The notes beneath the pieces are model-generated. The model made no database searches. It was not told where the DNA came from and worked only from the letters and a program-made list of their open reading frames with translations. The position numbers were made by a program, and so were the translations under genes. 64,000 nt of DNA from Bacillota bacterium (lineage in GTDB: Bacteria > Bacillota > Clostridia > Christensenellales > Christensenellaceae), in NCBI GenBank assembly GCA_023393165.1, contig JAEWMJ010000048.1, forward strand, positions 16,144-80,143, read 5' to 3'. Within the stretch, counting starts at the first letter, position 1. Each line of letters begins with the position of its first letter. Shown here in pieces: positions 61,489-64,000 of the stretch.

Positions 61489-61983
61489 TTACCTGTCCGT
61501 GGCCCGAGACCGTTTATAACGCCCGCTTTTGCCGCCTCTTTTCTCCTCAAGGCGGATATCCGTGATCTCCATTCCCTTATCAATGGCCTTGCACATATCG
61601 TAGATTGTCAGCAGAGCTGCGCTTACCCCGGTGAGCGCTTCCATCTCCACTCCTGTTTTTCCGCATACTTTTGCGGTGCAAACGGCATCCACCCTTAACT
61701 CTTCTTTGATCAGTTCAAAATCCACTGAAACCTTTGTAAGATTCAGCGGATGGCAAAGCGGAATCAACTCGGAGGTTTTTTTTGCGGCCATAATACCCGC
61801 AATCCTGGCCACGCCCAACACGTCCCCTTTTTCCACCGTTCCGTTTGCGACCGCCTCCATGACCTCCCGGCTTACCCTTATGCTGCCTTTGGCAACTGCG
61901 GTACGCTGCGTTTCGTTTTTCTCCGAAACATCCACCATCGCCGCTTTTCCGTTTTCATCGAAATGCGTCAAACCAGTATCCAT
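61489..61983 (-). CDS. moaC: Cyclic pyranopterin monophosphate synthase MoaC
   Basis: 164-residue partner of MoaA, converting cyclo-dihydro-GTP to cyclic pyranopterin phosphate. LTHFDENGKAAMVDVSEKNETQRTA at the start, AKKTSELIPLCHPL near 70, and GVEMEALTGVSAALLTIYDMCKAID near 110-134 are MoaC signatures with the catalytic Lys and Asp. Lies 13 bases after the MoeA-like gene. MoaD and MoaE are not in the window. Confidence 0.96.
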   Translation of the reverse strand: MDTGLTHFDENGKAAMVDVSEKNETQRTAVAKGSIRVSREVMEAVANGTVEKGDVLGVARIAGIMAAKKTSELIPLCHPLNLTKVSVDFELIKEELRVDAVCTAKVCGKTGVEMEALTGVSAALLTIYDMCKAIDKGMEITDIRLEEKRGGKSGRYKRSRATDR

Positions 61984-61996
61984 TAATCCCTCCCTG

Positions 61997-63025
61997 TTAT
62001 TTTCCGAACCCGCAGTTGGGATATACGCAGGTATCGCATTGCAGGCACAGTCCGCCGTGCCCGAGTTTCGCCAGATCGTTCATTGTCAGCACCTGGTCCG
62101 CCATCACGCGGGGAAGCACCAGATCGAATATCGAACGTTTGGAATACATGACGCAGCCGGGAAGGCCCATAATGGCAACCGGCTTTCCTTCTTTGCGGTA
62201 ATACGCCAGCAGGAACATAGCGCCGGGCAGTACCGGCACGCCGTAGGTAACGATTTCGGCGCCCGTGTTTTTAATGGCCGAGGGAGTCGTATCGTCCGGA
62301 TCCACGCTCATTCCTCCCGTACAGATTACCATTTCCGCTCCCCGCGAAACGGCCTCGCCGATTGCGTCGCTTATCTTTTGCATATCGTCGTCCAAAACCG
62401 TCTCATAGATCACGTCCGCGCCGTATTCGTCCAATTTTTGCCTGATCACAGGCCCGAAGGCGTCCTGGATTCGGCCGTAATAAACTTCGTTTCCGGTGAT
62501 AATAACGGCTGCTTCTTTATGCCTGAAGGGCAAAATGCTTAAAAGAGGCTTATCTCCAGCGGTCCGGACGGCCCTGTCCATTTTTTCTTTTTCTATCACC
62601 AGCGGTATTACCCGTGTGCCTGCAAGCTTGTCCCCTTTTTTGACCGGAAAATTCGTATGCCTGGTGGCAATCATCATCTCGCCCAGGGAGTTAATGGCAA
62701 AAAGCTTTTCCACATCCGCACTGAACAGGCCGTCCGTGTCCGCAAATATGTCTATTTTGCCTTCCTTAACCGGCGACGGGCGCATATTTTCATTGATGCA
62801 GATCCCGCACAGGATATCTGCCGCTTCATTTTCATGCAGCATTCCCTCCTGCTTTTCCCACACAAAAAGATGGTCCTTGCCCAGGGACAGCAAAACCGGG
62901 ATATCCTCCTGAGTGACAATATGCCCTTTGCGGAATATGGCGTCCTTTTTTACACCTTTTATGATCTGTGTGATATCGTGGCACAGAACATGCCCGACCG
63001 CCTGCTTTGTATCTATTTTTTTCAT
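61997..63025 (-). CDS. MoeA-like molybdopterin-binding protein
   Basis: 342-residue protein with the MoeA/MogA-type domain in its second half (VIITGNEVYYGRIQDAFGP; ICTGGMSVDPDDTTPSAI; VPVLPGAMFLLAYY). The N-terminal half is shorter than MoeA and contains a MoeA-I-like start (VGHVLCHDITQIIKG). The C-terminus is Cys-rich, LCLQCDTCVYPNCGFGK, a possible metal or Fe-S site absent from standard MoeA. This shorter type occurs with selenium or molybdenum hydroxylase genes in Clostridia. Probably inserts molybdate into molybdopterin. First gene of the moeA-moaC-modABC-2 operon. Confidence 0.85.
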   Translation of the reverse strand: MKKIDTKQAVGHVLCHDITQIIKGVKKDAIFRKGHIVTQEDIPVLLSLGKDHLFVWEKQEGMLHENEAADILCGICINENMRPSPVKEGKIDIFADTDGLFSADVEKLFAINSLGEMMIATRHTNFPVKKGDKLAGTRVIPLVIEKEKMDRAVRTAGDKPLLSILPFRHKEAAVIITGNEVYYGRIQDAFGPVIRQKLDEYGADVIYETVLDDDMQKISDAIGEAVSRGAEMVICTGGMSVDPDDTTPSAIKNTGAEIVTYGVPVLPGAMFLLAYYRKEGKPVAIMGLPGCVMYSKRSIFDLVLPRVMADQVLTMNDLAKLGHGGLCLQCDTCVYPNCGFGK

Positions 63026-63172
63026 TCGCTCTTTGCCGGCTTAATGCAGCGTCCTGTTTATAAGCGCGTTCCTTCCTGTGATTTGTCCCGCCACGGTCCT
63101 GATATGTATGATTCTCCGGACAGACGGCGGCGATACTTCCTTTTTGTTTTAAATGAAAAGAGTTTACAAATT

Positions 63173-63234
63173 CGTTATGTTTTTATAAATATAACGGTCC
63201 CAATTATTGTAATATAAAGACGGTTCTATGTAAA
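63173..63234 (-). promoter_or_regulatory. Promoter with ModE-like box for the molybdopterin operon
   Basis: Minus-strand TTTACA (63234-63229), 17 bases, TACAAT (63211-63206). Just downstream, CGTTAT and ATAACG (63196-63191 and 63178-63173) form an inverted pair 12 bases apart within CGTTATATTTATAAAAACAT, close to the ModE consensus half sites (CGTTATAT...). It covers the predicted transcription start, a repressor position. The box is about 150 bases from the ATG. Confidence 0.62.
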
Positions 63235-63352
63235 TAGGTCTTTGCGAAATAATGGCATGATTTCCATATGATCTGTAAAGCCGCCCGGGAGCATTTTGAT
63301 ATGAATTTTTTTATATACCGGTTTGCCGCATGCCAGGTTTTTGCTCCCATAA

Positions 63353-63384
63353 AAAAGAAAAACCGATAAAACGGTTTTTCTTTT
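63353..63384. terminator. 13-bp bidirectional terminator
   Basis: Perfect stem: 63353-63365 (aaaagaaaaaccg) with 63372-63384, six-base loop, A and T runs in the arms. Probably ends the minus-strand fucI transcript after the tandem array. Confidence 0.72.
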
Positions 63385-63396
63385 AAATAAAGGAGG

Positions 63397-63833
63397 AATC
63401 TCCCGGTTCATTTAATCCTATAAACATATAACCTTTACGCGCAGCACGAGCCCACAGCGAAGTGCCGGGTGGAACGGAGAAATAACGCAGCAGTTGAGCC
63501 TTTTCAGCGGCCAGGACGAAATGATAACAATCTCCACCTTTAAAACGCACAAATGAAGGCTGCCGAAAGGCTCTGATACGAGGCATTTCGAGCATTGCGA
63601 GGGAGGCGTAGTTTAACCCCTACGCCGACGAGCAAGCGGAGATATCCCAGCAATCCCGCCTTTTCAGCGGCCCGGATGAATGATAGCCCTCCCATCCCCA
63701 TAAGCCGCACAAATGAAGGCTGCTGAAAGGTCTAAATGCAAGGCATTTCGAGCATTGCGACGCAGGCGTAGTATAAACCTACGCCGAGGACCAAGCGGAA
63801 AAATAACGCAGCAGTTAGGCCTTCTCAGCAGCA
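63397..63833. repeat. Tandem array of M1 MITE-like units, 160-base period
   Basis: Two full M1 units (63557-63673 and 63717-63833) begin exactly 160 bases apart and share flanking spacer (…cgcacaaatga before each, …gatgaatgata or similar after each). A third, left-most unit is recognisable only in its right half (about 63433-63513, acggagaaataacgcagcagttgagc then ttttcagcggcc). Units carry inverted ends aggctgc.gaaagg / ccttttcagc.gcc. No coding potential. Confidence 0.72.
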
Positions 63834-63842
63834 TGAATGATA

Positions 63843-64000
63843 TTACTTGTACACGGGGCCGAAGTTTTGGCACGCCCGATAGTCCGCGCCTTCCCTATCC
63901 TGCGTTCCGAATGAGTTCCATGCGCTGGGGCGGAATACCCTGTCTTCCGCCACATTGTGCATGTTGACGGGTATCCGAAGCATGGACGCCAGCGTTATGA
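63843..64000 (-). CDS. fucI: L-fucose isomerase, C-terminal end only
   Basis: Visible 51 residues on the minus strand end ...GPVYK followed by TAA. ITLASMLRIPV, MHNVAEDRVFRPSAW, and DYRACQNFGPVYK match the C-terminus of E. coli FucI as I remember it. FucI converts L-fucose to L-fuculose. The gene continues beyond the right edge of the window. The last M1 unit starts only nine bases after its stop. Confidence 0.8.
   Translation of the reverse strand, partial: ITLASMLRIPVNMHNVAEDRVFRPSAWNSFGTQDREGADYRACQNFGPVYK

Noticed and set aside
63026..63172. Moco riboswitch in front of the MoeA-like gene
   Set aside because: The leader lacks the multistem layout of the known Moco RNA motif; a ModE-like DNA site explains the conserved-looking palindrome better.
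63397..63833. CRISPR array
   Set aside because: Units are about 117 bases with inverted ends and conserved spacers; CRISPR repeats are short with unique spacers, and no cas gene is present.

Overview
The window reads as chromosome from a strict anaerobe of the class Clostridia. The evidence is a nif operon of the Clostridium pasteurianum type (nifI1-nifI2 between nifH and nifD, a long NifD insertion, a C. pasteurianum-type [2Fe-2S] ferredoxin), strong Shine-Dalgarno sites, moderate GC, lipoprotein-type binding proteins, and a selenium-linked purine catabolic cluster. The order Christensenellales is a guess only. No rRNA, tRNA, CRISPR array, phage or plasmid gene was found.

Layout. (1) 1-2445: 3' part of a type-B carboxylesterase, then repeat-rich DNA with a RAYT transposase remnant and a MITE-like element. 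(2) 2446-5452: moaA and a MOSC-MogA fusion, divergent from an aldose 1-epimerase-like gene. (3) 5623-18718: one long minus-strand nitrogenase operon, nifH-nifI1-nifI2-nifD-nifK-nifE-nifN-nifB-fdx-nifV-modA-modB-modC-nifX-like, with a structured leader. (4) 19169-21276: an AraC regulator and a xylose-isomerase-like gene with an AraC-type site between them. (5) 21753-25811: three-subunit molybdenum hydroxylase plus a MocA-like cytidylyltransferase. (6) 26063-28650: BlaI/BlaR1-type regulator pair. (7) 29461-36523: BMP-type nucleoside ABC importer, a YheO/DauR-like regulator, a second MocA-like gene and a one-domain ModE-like regulator. (8) 36524-54372: the purine/urate and selenium-dependent molybdenum hydroxylase (SDMH) cluster, ygeX, a PLP enzyme, hydA, fused Se-type xanthine dehydrogenase, ygfK, ssnA, arcC, ygeW, ygeY, then divergent yqeC, yqeB and xdhC. 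(9) 54424-55464: an AT-rich HAD-like gene that looks foreign. (10) 55847-63025: a D,D-carboxypeptidase, an EF2568-type cysteine desulfurase and a second complete modABC with moaC and a MoeA-like gene, behind a ModE-like box. (11) 63353-64000: terminator, tandem array of MITE-like units, and the 3' end of fucI.

How it fits together. The window looks like a molybdenum and nitrogen island. Nitrogenase needs Mo for FeMo-co; the two hydroxylases need Mo for molybdopterin, one of them probably with added selenium. Each use has its own molybdate transporter: modABC-1 inside the nif operon, modABC-2 inside the molybdopterin operon. Pterin synthesis and cofactor finishing are served by moaA, moaC, MogA, MoeA-like, two MocA-like, XdhC, YqeB, YqeC and a cysteine desulfurase. 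Purines imported by the BMP transporter would be hydroxylated by the XDHs and opened by HydA, YgeY, YgeW, YgeX and SsnA, with ArcC recovering ATP from carbamoyl phosphate. The cell could therefore obtain nitrogen either from N2 or from purine waste.

At least three families of small non-coding repeats are scattered through the window. They sit at three junctions inside the purine cluster, and in two cases an element end supplies the stop codon of the neighbouring gene.
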